Part shown: positions 11,401-21,994 of the stretch, one piece after another | Layout: every line of letters begins with the position of its first letter | How positions within the stretch are numbered: the stretch's first letter is position 1 | NCBI RefSeq assembly: GCF_000204055.1 | Contig: NW_006768765.1 | Span: forward strand, 512,453 to 576,452 | Reading direction: 5' to 3' | DNA length: 64,000 bases | Source of the DNA: Melampsora larici-populina 98AG31 | Taxonomy: Eukaryota > Basidiomycota > Pucciniomycetes > Pucciniales > Melampsoraceae | Notes under the pieces: model-generated | Seen by the model: the letters and a program-made list of their open reading frames with translations, nothing else | Databases searched by the model: none | What the model was told of the DNA's origin: nothing | Translations under genes and position numbers: made by a program

Positions 11401-12097
11401 TTGCTCAACTGGCAAAGTATCGCGATGAAGCATCAAATTCTGACATCATCATTTTGGCCACCGTCCTCAACCCCAAGTACCAACTCAAATTTTTCGAAAT
11501 TCACTTTCCTGGAGTTGCTCGAAGAGCTAGGCAACTCATTGAAAACACCTTCAACAATGCTTTGGATACTTGGCCAGTCAGCCCTGTCCCTAGCCCGGGT
11601 CCAATTCAACCTTTTGAGTCACATGAAGCCTTCAATCGCTTCGATATCTTCACTTCTTCTGCCTCATTTCAAACAGCCGAGTCCCTTAGGGCATCTGAAC
11701 TCGACTCATACCTCAAAGGCAATTGTCCAATTGTTCCTGGCCAAAAGGAACTCTCTTGGTGGAATGTAAGCTTTGTTCTCTTTCATTTGCTTTCATTCGC
11801 TTTATCTGACTTGTTTATTTTTGTGTGTAACAGGATAATGAATCTCGATTTCAGGTTCTGGCTACAATCGCTCGCGACTACCTTTTGATTTCAGCTGTCT
11901 CATGCTCTGTCAAACGTACATTCTCCCCGGCTGCCGATATCGCCATTCCAGCCCAAGGCTCCTTGAAACCCAAGACAATTTGACGCACCGTTGGATGTAG
12001 GGAATGGTTGAGACAAGGGATCATCACTTCAGACCGATTTGCCAAACCTCTCAGCTATCTTGCTTCTTTTGCTAACAACAAGAAAAAAACCAAATGA
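8422..12097 (+). pseudogene. hAT transposase, broken by an insertion and a nonsense codon
   Basis: Exons read by eye are 8422-8637, 8725-9146, 9219-9382, 9448-9555, 9630-9653 joined to 11277-11765, and 11834-12097. The product contains the hAT core (LVHNVWTTKGNRYAF, TTDSGSNNNTMA, HVRCYAHKLGLVV). It ends with a C-terminal dimerisation domain (ELSWWN...LATIARDYLLISAVSCS). The exon at 9630-9653 is cut by a 1.6-kb insertion precisely between AAG CGC and ATG GAA, and the frame rejoins after it. A TGA at 11981-11983 interrupts the dimerisation domain; the same frame then runs to TGA 12095-12097. The N terminus is missing and may lie beyond the copia insertion. A nonfunctional relic is most likely. 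Confidence 0.88.
9654..11272. mobile_element. 1.6-kb TG...CA insertion in hAT exon (solo LTR or LTR-derived element)
   Basis: The hAT exon is interrupted between GCGC at 9650-9653 and a second GCGC at 11273-11276. The insert begins TGTGGTG and ends TACTACA, so it has TG...CA ends and a 4-bp target duplication (5 bp if the terminal A is counted). It has no ORF and its ends are not repeats of each other, which argues for one long LTR rather than a full element. A 28-29-bp direct repeat containing GGGAATAATACTTA lies inside it (11003-11030 and 11071-11099). Confidence 0.7.
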
Positions 12098-12227
12098 ATC
12101 ATGCAATACAACATCTTATATTATATCTTCTCTCATTTTTTGTCACTATTTTACACTCGTGCCAGCTTTTTAGTTTTGTCTTTTACCTTTGCTTTCTTCT
12201 GATCAATCAACCTTAAAGTATTGCCTT

Positions 12228-12600
12228 AATACTTTTGTTTGTTCTGCTTTATTTCGACTCTTTTACTTCTTGATGTTTGCTCGATCTCTTCTATTTCTTA
12301 TTGATCTTAGTCTTTTCAAAGTCTTTTCAACTTTCAAGTCCTTGATACCTTTTTTTGTTCTGGTTTATTCCGACTGTTTTACTTCCTGATTTTTGCTCGA
12401 TCTCTTCCATTTCTTATCAATCTTATTCTTTTCAAAGTCCTTTCAACTTTCAAGTCTTTAATCTTTCCTTGATACTTTTGTTTGTTCTGGTTCATTTCGA
12501 CTCTTTTACTTCCTGATGTTTGCTTGCTCTCTTCCATTTCTTATTGATCTTATTCTTTTCAGAGTCCTTTCAACTTCCAAGTTTCTCTTTAATCTTATTG
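12228..12600. repeat. Degenerate tandem repeat, about three units of 116-127 bp
   Basis: T-rich units start near GTTCTG at 12241, 12357 and 12484. Each contains a TTTTACTTC-TGATGTTTGCT-like block, a CTCTTCCATTTCTTATTGATC-like block and CTTTTCAAAGTCCTTTCAAC. They lie just downstream of the hAT transposase and may be 3' sequence of that element. Confidence 0.75.
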
Positions 12601-12784
12601 ATCGTTCCTTTGTTGATTCAGTCTGGTCTATGTTCTCCTTTATTGTATTCAATTCATGGTCTCTTTAATTTCAAAGTCTCTCTTTGATTTTATTGTCCGT
12701 TCCTTTTGTTTGATCTTGTCTCTCTGTTTTCTGTACATAATCGTTTTTTGCATTGTTGATATTAAAAAAAAATTGTGAATACTT

Positions 12785-12968
12785 TTGAGCGCCCCAGCCC
12801 GCTTTATCAGCTTAAAAACCGCCCGAGCGGAGCAAAATTGTGCCATGCTCCAAGACTTGCGTAGCGGGCTGTTCTTTGTGGCGGAGCATGAGCGGGTCCT
12901 TAATGTAGCGGGATGTCGTCCCGCTCCAAAAAAATCGTCTAAAAGCGGAGCGCTTCAGGTGTTGCTAT
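12785..12968. repeat. GC-rich AGCGGG/CCGCTC motif cluster, possible hAT terminus
   Basis: Many interspersed GCGGG, CCCGC and GCGGAGC motifs in both orientations stand out from the AT-rich surroundings. The left edge TGAGCGCCCCAGCCCGCTTT and the right edge AAAAGCGGAGCGCTTCAGG look like imperfect inverted repeats. Such subterminal motifs are common near hAT ends, so this may be the 3' end of the hAT relic; no 8-bp target duplication could be confirmed. Confidence 0.45.
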
Positions 12969-13942
12969 GAGATGGAAAACCAACACTGCTATTCTATTGA
13001 ACGTTGTGGAACTCCTACGCTGTGGAGTGTAGGCAGAGCCTCGAGGGGAATAAACCGCCAAGAGCCGTAACCAAAACACCGTTAAGCTGCCCTCAAAAAA
13101 AACAATGAGACACTTCTTCCAACTTTACTACCACCAAAATTAAGCCTTTCAACCTTGAAAATCCAATCTAAAAGCTTTAGTTCAGCCCCGAGGATCTCAA
13201 TAAAGGTCCAGAAATTCAAACACAAACTGTAAACAGCGTCTTTTACTAATCTTTCCCAATAAAAATCCCCAAAAGACTTTCCCGCAGCAAGTGAAAAAAA
13301 TAATAATAAAACCTTGATTTTCCTCCAAAACCTTGTTCTTCAACTTCTACTGATTTCAACACTACCCTACACGTCCTATCAACCTTAAAACCTAGCCAAT
13401 TACACTTGTAATTGCTAGGATACCACTTAAACTACTTAATGTTTAAGGTTTTTGACTTAATAGTCAGAAACTACAGGAAAATAAAAAAATAAAAAAAAAT
13501 AAAATCCAAATTCCAGAATCCCACCAATAGGACTCTTTAAATCAATTATAAGGGTTTCTATTATATAAAGGAATTCGATATTAGACTCAAGACTCGAACG
13601 ATCAAAGGTAAGAAGAAGGGAAAGACTTTCAAATCAATCTAGCTATCTAACGGTCGATTTCTTTCACTACGCTTCATCAAAATAGGAAAACACACAACAC
13701 TACAACTTCTAACTCGATCGATCGATCAGGAAAACACACACACTTCTAACGCGATCCGACAAGCGATTTCACACACAAAACAATCAAAACCCCTTTTTAT
13801 ACCCAACACCTTGGTCTATCTCAAACCTAACATAACCTAACTGTAAGTCCTTCTTTTGTTTTTATCATTTCAAACTTCTAACCTCTTTTTGTTTCTAATT
13901 GAATCTAATTGAATTGTTTTTTTTCTTTGTTTTATGTCGGTC

Positions 13943-14538
13943 CGACAAACTTAACAAAGTCTTACTCGTTTTGAGCTGTACTGGCCAGCTCAAACGAGGG
14001 ACTTACGCGTAATGTCCAAAAAATGGCGTGAGATCTGTCGGGGCTTTTCCCAAAAATCTACTGGCCTTATGAAACTTTTTTTTACCATTCTAACCTTTCC
14101 TGGGCCAAAAATGAAAGATGAGCGCCTTGCTTTTGGCTACAAGCCAACGCTTTCAGAATCCTGATAGCTTGATTGGTTCTGCAAACAGGCAGGAGAGTTG
14201 GTATTTCAAGTCTACACCAAAGTTCAAATTTCAGACTCGGATCAGGCAAAATTACTCGATTTTCGGCTTCAAGCTGTGAAGCACTTATATAAATATCTGC
14301 ACAACCACTGACACTATCAAGAAGCCAAGAGTACCAGGTTATAGAGAATTTCAAGAGGTACAATTTTTGTTTTGGGGCTAGTGAAGTTTGAAAATGTCAA
14401 AAAAAGTTTCATAAGGCCAGTAGATTTTTGGGAAAAGCCCCGACAGATCTCACGCCATTTTTTGGACATTACGCGTAAGTCCCTCGTTTGAGCTGGCCAG
14501 TACAGCTCAAAACGAGTAGGACTTTGTTAAGTTTGTCG
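13943..14538. mobile_element. Long-TIR foldback element, 596 bp
   Basis: Inverted repeats of about 138-143 bp (13943-14080 and 14396-14538) begin CGACAAACTTAACAAAGTC and are nearly identical. They end in a T-run next to AAGTTTCATAAGGCC. GTC flanks both sides (13940-13942 and 14539-14541), a possible 3-bp target duplication. Each arm contains its own small hairpin (CTCGTTTTGAGCTG against CCAGCTCAAACGAG). The 315-bp middle has no convincing gene; the 93-codon minus ORF there has no recognisable motif. Confidence 0.85.
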
Positions 14539-17500
14539 GTCCAAGCCGTTTTGACCGATCTCGGGCTCCTATCAATCAATAAATTGACAATGCCTTGCTC
14601 CTCAACCCTGTTTCATCTAAAAATCGAAAAAATCAACCTTTTGTAATTCTTCTTTTTGGTAAGTCTTTTTAGATGTTCTTTCTGTTTCATTTGTTGATCT
14701 CTTCTAAAGTCTTTATCAAAGTTTTGACTATATTCCTTCCATTGTAGCATCTTTCAAATTAAATTCGATTTTTCAATTTAAACATAGGTGAACATAAAAA
14801 AAGAAAAGAGATCTTGATTAAAGATGGTGAAGTAGCTGAAGGAGATGAAGGATCACTAGATTGTGTAATTTGAAAGATTTGTATTCAGATTTTTAGGCTA
14901 TTGTTTTGATTATTTTTGCTTGTTATTGTAATTTATGTGACTGTATCAACTTTGAGTTATTTTAAACAAAGTAAATGGGATCCAATAAAAATCCAACACT
15001 TTAAGATAGTGTAAAAAATGAAGTAGAAGAGCTGTAAAGTTTGTTGTTGTTGTTTTTGTTTGTTTTGTTTTTAATCATCATCATCATTCAAGTTAAAGGC
15101 GAACAATGAATTCAAAGAAAATCGACAAATTGTCCAAAACCTCCACTGTTGCCGCTGAACAAATTCACGTTTCAACCAAGCGAAGTTACGGTCAAGCGAG
15201 ATTTTTCAATTAGCGGGTAAGTCTTCTCATCTAACGATCACCAGTAGCTATCTTCATGATACAACACTGACAAATTGTCCACAACTTCCAATTTTATACA
15301 CCGTGAGCAATTTAACGACATCTACTTTTGTTTTTCCTCATCTGCCCCGCTAATTGATTGGCACTTAACATCATAGCACGTCACCTTCGCCCCTCCAATT
15401 AGCAAGTAATCTATTCTCAACTATCAATCACGATTAGTGTCCTTCATGCCCGTATATTGGCCCCCTCCAATTGTCTGCAGAGATAGTCAAGCATATCTTG
15501 ATCTCACATGCTCGCGGTAACAAAAGTGTTTCGTTATGATTGCTGAGTAGTGTATACTCCATATCAGATCATTTTCAAATTTTCTCATATACGACATTCG
15601 AAGCGACTGGCCGCCAAGTATATTTTGCTTTGTTTCTTTCGAATAGCGCGCAATGTATTTCCCACTACAACTAAAGCCAACCGATTATGGATCCGAATAC
15701 AATCAGTTGATCAATCATCAATCAACTCACAGAGATTCATCCTCTTCCTTTCAATTCAACTACATTCATTATTCAAATCCGATGTAGCAAAAGAAGAAAT
15801 TCGACTTAGAACAACCCAGAAATTTAATAATGTCAATGAAGCTCCTTCAGCCCATCTCCTTGACTTCATCGATTTGGCGGTTCAAATCATAAGGGTGTGT
15901 GTTTTTTTTCATTCTGCTCAATGTCCAGTCTGTTGTTTTCAAAAGTGAGTACATACTGAAATCTTTTTAGTTTGATTTTTGAGACATTCTTAGATTGATT
16001 GTCTCATCAGGATCAACTGTTTTCAAATCGATGACTGATCCTTCTTAAGTTCATTGAGAAGAGTTTGTTAATTTGATTTGATTGATGTTAACAAAACTCA
16101 TTGTCAAGATCAAATATCGGCCATCATCGATCGATTGAAGACAACCTTCTCGATCGAGTCAAATTGCCACCCTGTACTTACTTATCGTCTGCAGCCTCAG
16201 ATACAAGCCCACCAATCGGAATCAGTACACGATCAAACAAATACTATTTGAAATCATGTGTTGCTTAAATGGACAAAAGTGAGTTTAATCGATCCACCCA
16301 TACCAAAAATGGACTGCAGCCGAGTTCTTTATGAAGAAAGCCATCCAATCAATAGGGCGACCACTGGCGACCATCAAGTACATCTTTCAAGTCCTCTCGA
16401 TCTCAACCCAAAGCCAATTGGATCACACTCTTGAATGTAGATTTACTAATCACTAAATTGAGTACCCTGGTACACTCCAATACCCACCAACCGCAGCTGA
16501 AGATATTGTATTGACATAACTTCTGAGAAATCGACATTCATCACTCTTGAAACTAAACCAATCAACATGCATAATCAAGTTGTTCTGATGCATCAAGCCA
16601 TCAAACACAAAAAGAGAATGAGTTGTCTTCTTTCTTATCTTAATTCAATCATCATACTCTAGAGCAAATGTAATCAAAGGAATCACTTCAATCAATTTTG
16701 AAAAGAGAAAGAGAGTTTTGAGTGGGGTGATTTTCTTTTTTCTTTTGTAGCATTGTTGTCACAAAAGATCAGAGATAAAGTCTAGATGTGAATGTGGATT
16801 TAATATTTATTTTCACCTAAAACTTCAATCAAAAGGAAAGAATTAATCAAATCACTACCAAGGTTTTAAAAAAATAAAGTCAAGAATGAAAATGAAGAAA
16901 ACACAAGGATGTTTGTTTAGAATTGGATGCTGTCAAGGTTTGGTTATAGAATTTGCTTGGGTTAATATTGGATGGGATACCAAAGATTTCAGAAGAATCA
17001 GTTGAGTTCATCCATTCTTTATGAATCAGATTTTTCATGTTTTATAAAGAAGTATTGGTTATATTCTTGCTATTTGTTTGATCAGAATGAATCAATTAGT
17101 ACAATTTCATATAATTTAAACCAAGTCAAAATAGAAATGAATCTCCAAGTCCCTAGCCAAATCATTCCCATTCAAAACCTTAAGAGCTCCACCTTCAAAC
17201 TTGAGAAATTCATAATAAAAACCATTAAAACATTGGTGGAACAATTTTAATTCATCAAGTACAATTGAATTATAAATTTTAATCCCTTCTAAGTATTTGA
17301 GCTCATTGTATCAAAATTGAATGTTTCATTGAAAAATGGATTGGGATTCTTATAGAAGATATTGAAAAAGGAGTATCCCCAATGAAGATGAAATTGGAAA
17401 AAGTCTAAAAAATGATAGGTCATGTAAGGTTTGTACTTTGAACATTGGGTCTGGTGTGTCTTAAGTTTATGGTCTTGATGTATTTGAAATGGTAAGTAAT

Positions 17501-17876
17501 CAATTCATTTTTTGGTTCCCTTTAATCTTGATCTAATTTGATTTTTTTCCATTGATCAAAGGGATGGGAAAGATCAACATATTGGGAAACTTAATTATTG
17601 ATTAAAAGTTATTCACAAGAACAAAAATCAAATGTTGAGAATAATAATGATGGATTATTTGGACAGCAACTTGATTATGTCAGATTGATTTTCAACTGAA
17701 ATTTATGAATTAATTGAGAGTTATATCAGATTTTGCTTTACATTCAAAAAGATGGTGTAAGAATTGGTCTGATTGAAGTTTTTTGGGATGGTTCTGGATT
17801 TGAGTCTTGTGGTTTATGTAGAATCAGTTGAGCTCATATTATTAATATGTATTGATTTCAAATTCAGTATCCAGAA
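14539..17876. other. Gene-free AT-rich stretch
   Basis: I see no coding region with recognisable motifs. Two loosely similar blocks occur at about 15205-15290 and 15395-15470, sharing CAATTAGC, a TCTTCTCA-like stretch and CTTCATG. A small spliced-looking tail occurs at about 14789-14872 (acceptor TTTAAACATAG, 21 open codons, then TGA), but I could not connect it to an upstream coding exon. Confidence 0.5.
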
Positions 17877-18394
17877 ATCCAAGTTAAGAATAATTTGGTG
17901 GAAATCAATGGTGATGAGATGTAAACTATTTTCTTCCTTTTCCTTGAACATACAAAAACTTAAAGGTGGATCATTACCCCTCTGCAAAAAAACAAAATGA
18001 AGAGGTTTAATGAACCATTGATCAAGTGTTTTCCTTGTAATGTAAGTCAAAATTTTGTAAAGCTTGCTTTTTAATAAATTTTCTTAGACCATGTATAGAA
18101 TTACCAAACAAGTATTATGATTTTTGAATTCAACATCAGGACAAACCAGATGATAAAGTCAAAATATGTTCAGCAGGATCTATGTTCAAACCTGACGTAG
18201 GACCAAATGTGCAAGAATGACACCAGCTGAAGCAAGAGTGAAAGAATTTAAACTCACTGTGCCCGTGGAGAGCGCCCCAGACGTCAGGGGCTTCAACAAG
18301 TACAAAGGCTTCCCTTTGTACTCTTGAGGGCCCCTGACGTCTAGGGCGCCCTCCACGGGCACAGTGACTAAAGCAAACGTGGTTGTAAGTCAAC
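17877..18394 (+). pseudogene. Partial duplicate of NADP-isocitrate dehydrogenase gene (exons 2-4), decayed
   Basis: AAGTTAAGAATAATTTGGTGG and GAAATCAATGGTGATGAGATG at 17881-17921 match exon 2 of the functional gene at 39733-39775 with a few changes. TAGACCATGTATAGA, ATTATGATTTTTGAATTCAA and ACACCAGCTGAAGCAAGAGT further on match exon 4. The copy keeps remnants of intron sequence, including the GTAAACTAT donor, so it arose by DNA duplication, not retrotransposition. Exon 3 is not recognisable. Exon 4 is split by a 112-bp MITE at 18255-18366 but resumes up to the conserved TGGTTGTAAGT donor. No function is expected. Confidence 0.85.
18255..18366. mobile_element. 112-bp hairpin MITE with CACTGTG ends, inside IDH pseudogene
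   Basis: CACTGTGCCCGTGGAG at the left pairs with CTCCACGGGCACAGTG at the right. The pairing continues almost the full length of the element, with few mismatches around a short loop (CTTCCC). A direct ACT at 18252-18254 and 18367-18369 is a 3-bp target duplication. The functional IDH exon (40211-40235) provides a homologous uninterrupted site. Confidence 0.92.
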
Positions 18395-18431
18395 CCAAAA
18401 ACCCCCAAGAGACCCTAAGTTATCATCAATA

Positions 18432-18896
18432 GCGGGGTTCGAGCCAAAAATTCCAAGTACGAATTTTACAACATCCAAGAGAGTTTTTTAAAACAAATTT
18501 TACCTAAAACTGACTTGGAAATCATAAGAATGGGCTAAAAATAGGCCACTATGTTTCATAAAGAAAAGAAAAAAAGCTTTAAGACCAAGGTCAAAACACT
18601 GGAAAAAGGTATGTTTTATCTGTGTTATGGACTTCACAAGAGAGGAGGAAAAAAACAAGCATTAGGGAACAAAAAAACAATTTATACGCCTTTTCTTGAT
18701 CCAGAAAAAGATGTTTTGTTTTGATCCAAAAAAAATAATCAAGTGTCTCAAAATCATAGGCATTGACCTATAATTTTAGAGCTTGTGAGTGCCTCTAGAG
18801 CAACTTGTGAGCTTCAAAACGTGAGCTATAGATTAAGGCTTCCCAGTGATGCCTGAAACACATTTTGGGTTTTATTTCATTCAACTTGAACACTGC
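18432..18896. mobile_element. TA-flanked MITE, copy A
   Basis: The element starts GCGGGGTTCGAGCC after TA at 18430-18431 and ends ...CAACTTGAACACTGC before TA at 18897-18898. The body is homologous to copy B at 21995-22630, including shared stretches such as TCACAAGAGAGGAGG and AGCATTAGGGAAC. TA flanks suggest Tc1/mariner-type insertion (inference). No ORF. Confidence 0.75.
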
Positions 18897-19171
18897 TAAT
18901 TAGTATAAAGATCACCAAATGGTACAATAGGGGAGTTCAAATTAAACCATGCTTCAAATATAACTGTCCCTACTTTAAAATCTTACTTATAATCTTGCAA
19001 TTTTCAAAACACTTTCAGAAAGCCCTGTTTGAGGGGCACATTCCAGCCAAACAAAATGTAAAAAAACAAAAATATTTGAAGGCCTGGGAGCCTTAGGCCA
19101 AGTACAAAATTATTTAAGCACTTTTTGGCCCACTTGAACTCCCCTAATGTGAAATATTATAATTTGTAATA

Positions 19172-21947
19172 GGATCGCGCTATTCCGACCCCCCCCAGTT
19201 TGCTAGTCAGACCCCCCCTCTGACCCTAGGCCCGCTTAGGTAGCCTTAAGCAGCTTACCTAACAGCCTCGACAGTGTGCCCGAGAGTTGAGAAGTTGTCT
19301 TTTGCCTCCTGATGCAAATCAATGTGCACCAATATCAACATAAACATTTCCACCACCATGGTCATTGACCCTTCCTTAACAGGTGCTACCTCACAGCCAA
19401 CCCACCAAGAGTCAACCTTGTCTGATTTAGATGATCCTCCTTCCAAACCGATGAATCTGGACGCCCTCCTCTCAGTCTACCCAAGCCTGGAAGAGGCTGA
19501 AGATGCACTGCAAGAGTGTGCCACTGCTTCTGGTTACTTCCTCAAAAGAAAACGTTCAAAAAAAAACAAGAAAAATGAAGTACGCAAGGTGGTTTTGTTC
19601 TGCACACACGGAGGTCTTTATCAGCCGAATGAAGATCAGATTCGACAAACGTCTAGCCACTTGATCAATTGCCATTGGTCATGTCAAATTTTGAGGAACT
19701 CAACAACTCTTGATTGGAGTGTGAAGATAATCAATAATACACACAATCACCCACCTTCAAAGACACTAGCCGACATACCAGGAGCACGACGCCTCACGGA
19801 TGAACAGCAACAAACGGTCATTGACATGTGTAAAGGAGGTGCCAGTCCCTCAGTTATCTTGAGCACGCTGAAAGCTTCCGACCCAACTATCATAGCAACA
19901 CCACACGATATCTACAACCTCAAGCAAAAATTTCGTAACCAGATCCTTCAGCACCGGACATCCCTTGAAGCTCTACTCGACAAACTTCAAACTGAGGGTG
20001 TATATCATGCTTACCAAAGAAATTCATCAGGGTCTTTGACCTGTCTGTTCATTGCTCCAGAAGTTTGTGTATTAAATGCACAGGAGCTCGCCACTTGTGA
20101 TATTCTCTTGATGGATTCAACCTACAAGACAAACAAGTAAGTTCTCACCTCCCTCATACCCAAAGATGAACTCTAGCTGATGGGTTTTTGTCTTTTTGTT
20201 TATATAAGGTACCATATGCCACTCTTGCATATTGTGGGAGTCTCTCCAACACATAACTCGCTCTCCTTGGCCTTTTGCTTTATGCAACAAGAAACTGAAG
20301 AGCACTATAATTGGGCTTTGGAGCACTTGAAGATATGCTTTGGATCACAATTGACCAAGCTAGGTGCTGTGGTCACGGATCGTGAGCTAGCAGTCATGCG
20401 AGCGATAAAGAACGTGTTTCCAAATGCCAAGAACCTCCTTTGCATGTGGCACATCGAGAAAAATATCCTTTCAAACATCAAGAAGGGCATGTCGGACAAG
20501 GATTGGGACGCTTTCCTTTCCGAGTGGCGACTCGTATGTAATTCGATGTCTCCCGAAAGCTTTGAAGACCAACTACAAATCCTCCAATCAAAGATCACCA
20601 ACGAAGCTTTTAACTATCTGATGAAAACCTGGATCCCATACAAAGAAATGTTTGTACTTGCCTGGACCAAAGATGTCAGACATTTTGGTCATACAGTCAC
20701 GTCTCGCGCTGAAGGGGCACATGCAAACATCAAAATCTCAATATCGGTTTCAACGGGTGATCTAGCTACTGTATACGATAGGCTCGTCCTTGCGTGCAAG
20801 CTTCAACGACACAAAGTGTCTCAAAAGATCGAGAATCAGAAGTCTCACTCGCTGACTCGTCTCGGAGCAGCGTTCTGGACCAATGTCAATCGAAAGATAT
20901 CGCATTATGCGCTGGGTAAAGTAAGTCAACACTCCACCACCTCTGGGTCTGATCCAATAATTGACTTTCAAAATAACCAGGTCTACGAAGAATACCGGAA
21001 AGCAATCCTCCCGAACTACAAAACTCCATGTACATATGTATTCTCAAGCTCTCATGGACTTCTGTGCTCTCATTTTTTGAAGCACCTGATTGATTCTCGA
21101 AGCAGGCTTACAATTGACCACTTTGATACTCACTGGCATCTTCAACAAAAGCATCCAGTGGTTTCAATCCAGCGAGTTGGACTCCCTACAGTTTTACAAC
21201 ACATCCAAGCTCAATACACCCAATTACCACCACATCAAAAGCGTCTCTTTGAGGACCGACTGGAGCTGATTCTCCAGAATCCTTCCGACACAATCCACGA
21301 GCCCGAACCAATACAAACTCGTGGACGACCTTTGAGAACGACCAAGCGACTCAAATCGCGTCATGAACACGTTGCAGCCGAGTTGGGGGCTCCAGGTCCA
21401 AAGTGTGGCAAATGTAAAGAAACAGGCCATAATGCCCGTACTTGCACTTACAGAGGGTGATTCACTTCAAATTAGCTCGATGTCCATCCTTCAAACCGAT
21501 CACAATAGATTAGTTGTTTGTTTGTTACTCAAGATCACTCGATCACTATCCTCACTACAACTACATACACTATCTTTGTTACCTTTGTTCACTCAAATTT
21601 ATTATCTTCGTTCACCCAAAATTTACAACAGTAGCTCGATCGTGTTCGATTTTGATGCTCTTTTACACCAAATCATGTTTTTAGAAGTTATAATTTTTAC
21701 ATTTGATTACTCGCATCTTTGAGAAAACAATGACTGTCATCAAATTTCAGAGCCCTCAAAATCCTCTCAGGTCAGTTCATCATGTTCTACATCTAAAGCC
21801 ATCATCTTGAGGATGATGAGGTTATGTAGAATGCATCGGGCACACTGTCGAGGCTGTTAGGTAAGCTGCTTAAGGCTACCTAAGCGGGCCTAGGGTCGGA
21901 GGGGGGGTCTGACTAGCAAACTGGGGGGGGTCGGAATAGCGCGATCC
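19172..21947 (+). mobile_element. Complete Mutator-like element (MULE), 2776 bp
   Basis: Two 112-bp terminal inverted repeats (19172-19283 and 21836-21947) begin GGATCGCGCTATTCCGACC and differ at one position only. A perfect 9-bp target duplication TTTGTAATA flanks the element (19163-19171 and 21948-21956), the hallmark of Mutator elements. Inside lies one transposase gene with no stops after splicing. Near-identical TIRs and the intact gene suggest recent transposition. Confidence 0.96.
19358..21460 (+). CDS. MULE transposase (FAR1-like zinc finger, DDE domain, C-terminal zinc knuckle)
   Basis: Exons 19358-20136 and 20209-21460 give 676 residues; the 72-bp intron has GTAAGT and TATAAG ends. 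The ATG at 19358 sits in CACCATGG; an in-frame ATG at 19322 has poorer context. The N-terminal part has a FAR1/WRKY-GCM1-like zinc-binding pattern (FCTHGG...CHWSCQ...NTHNH). The MULE catalytic domain follows with acidic residues in LMDSTYKTNK, VVTDRELAVM and TSRAEGAHA, plus CMWHIEKNI. The tail ends in a CX2CX4HX4C knuckle (CGKCKETGHNARTC). A second possible intron of exactly 60 bp (20921-20980, GTAAGT...CAG) is in frame, so the product could be 20 residues shorter. It should cut and insert its element in the nucleus. Confidence 0.94.
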
Positions 21948-21994
21948 TTTGTAATATGCTCTGACAGAACAATACTTGAGGTACTCTGATATTA

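Noticed and set aside
13555..13860. TATATAAAGG followed by a CACACA-rich leader and GTAAGT donor, considered as a gene promoter and 5' exon
   Set aside because: No ATG-led coding exon follows; left as an unexplained promoter-like stretch.
14789..14872. Possible terminal exon after TTTAAACATAG
   Set aside because: 21 codons only, and no upstream coding exon could be joined.
18427..18445. GGGGTTCGAGCC resembling a tRNA B box
   Set aside because: It is the terminal sequence of a TA-flanked MITE; no A box or cloverleaf around it, and copy B has diverged at the key bases.
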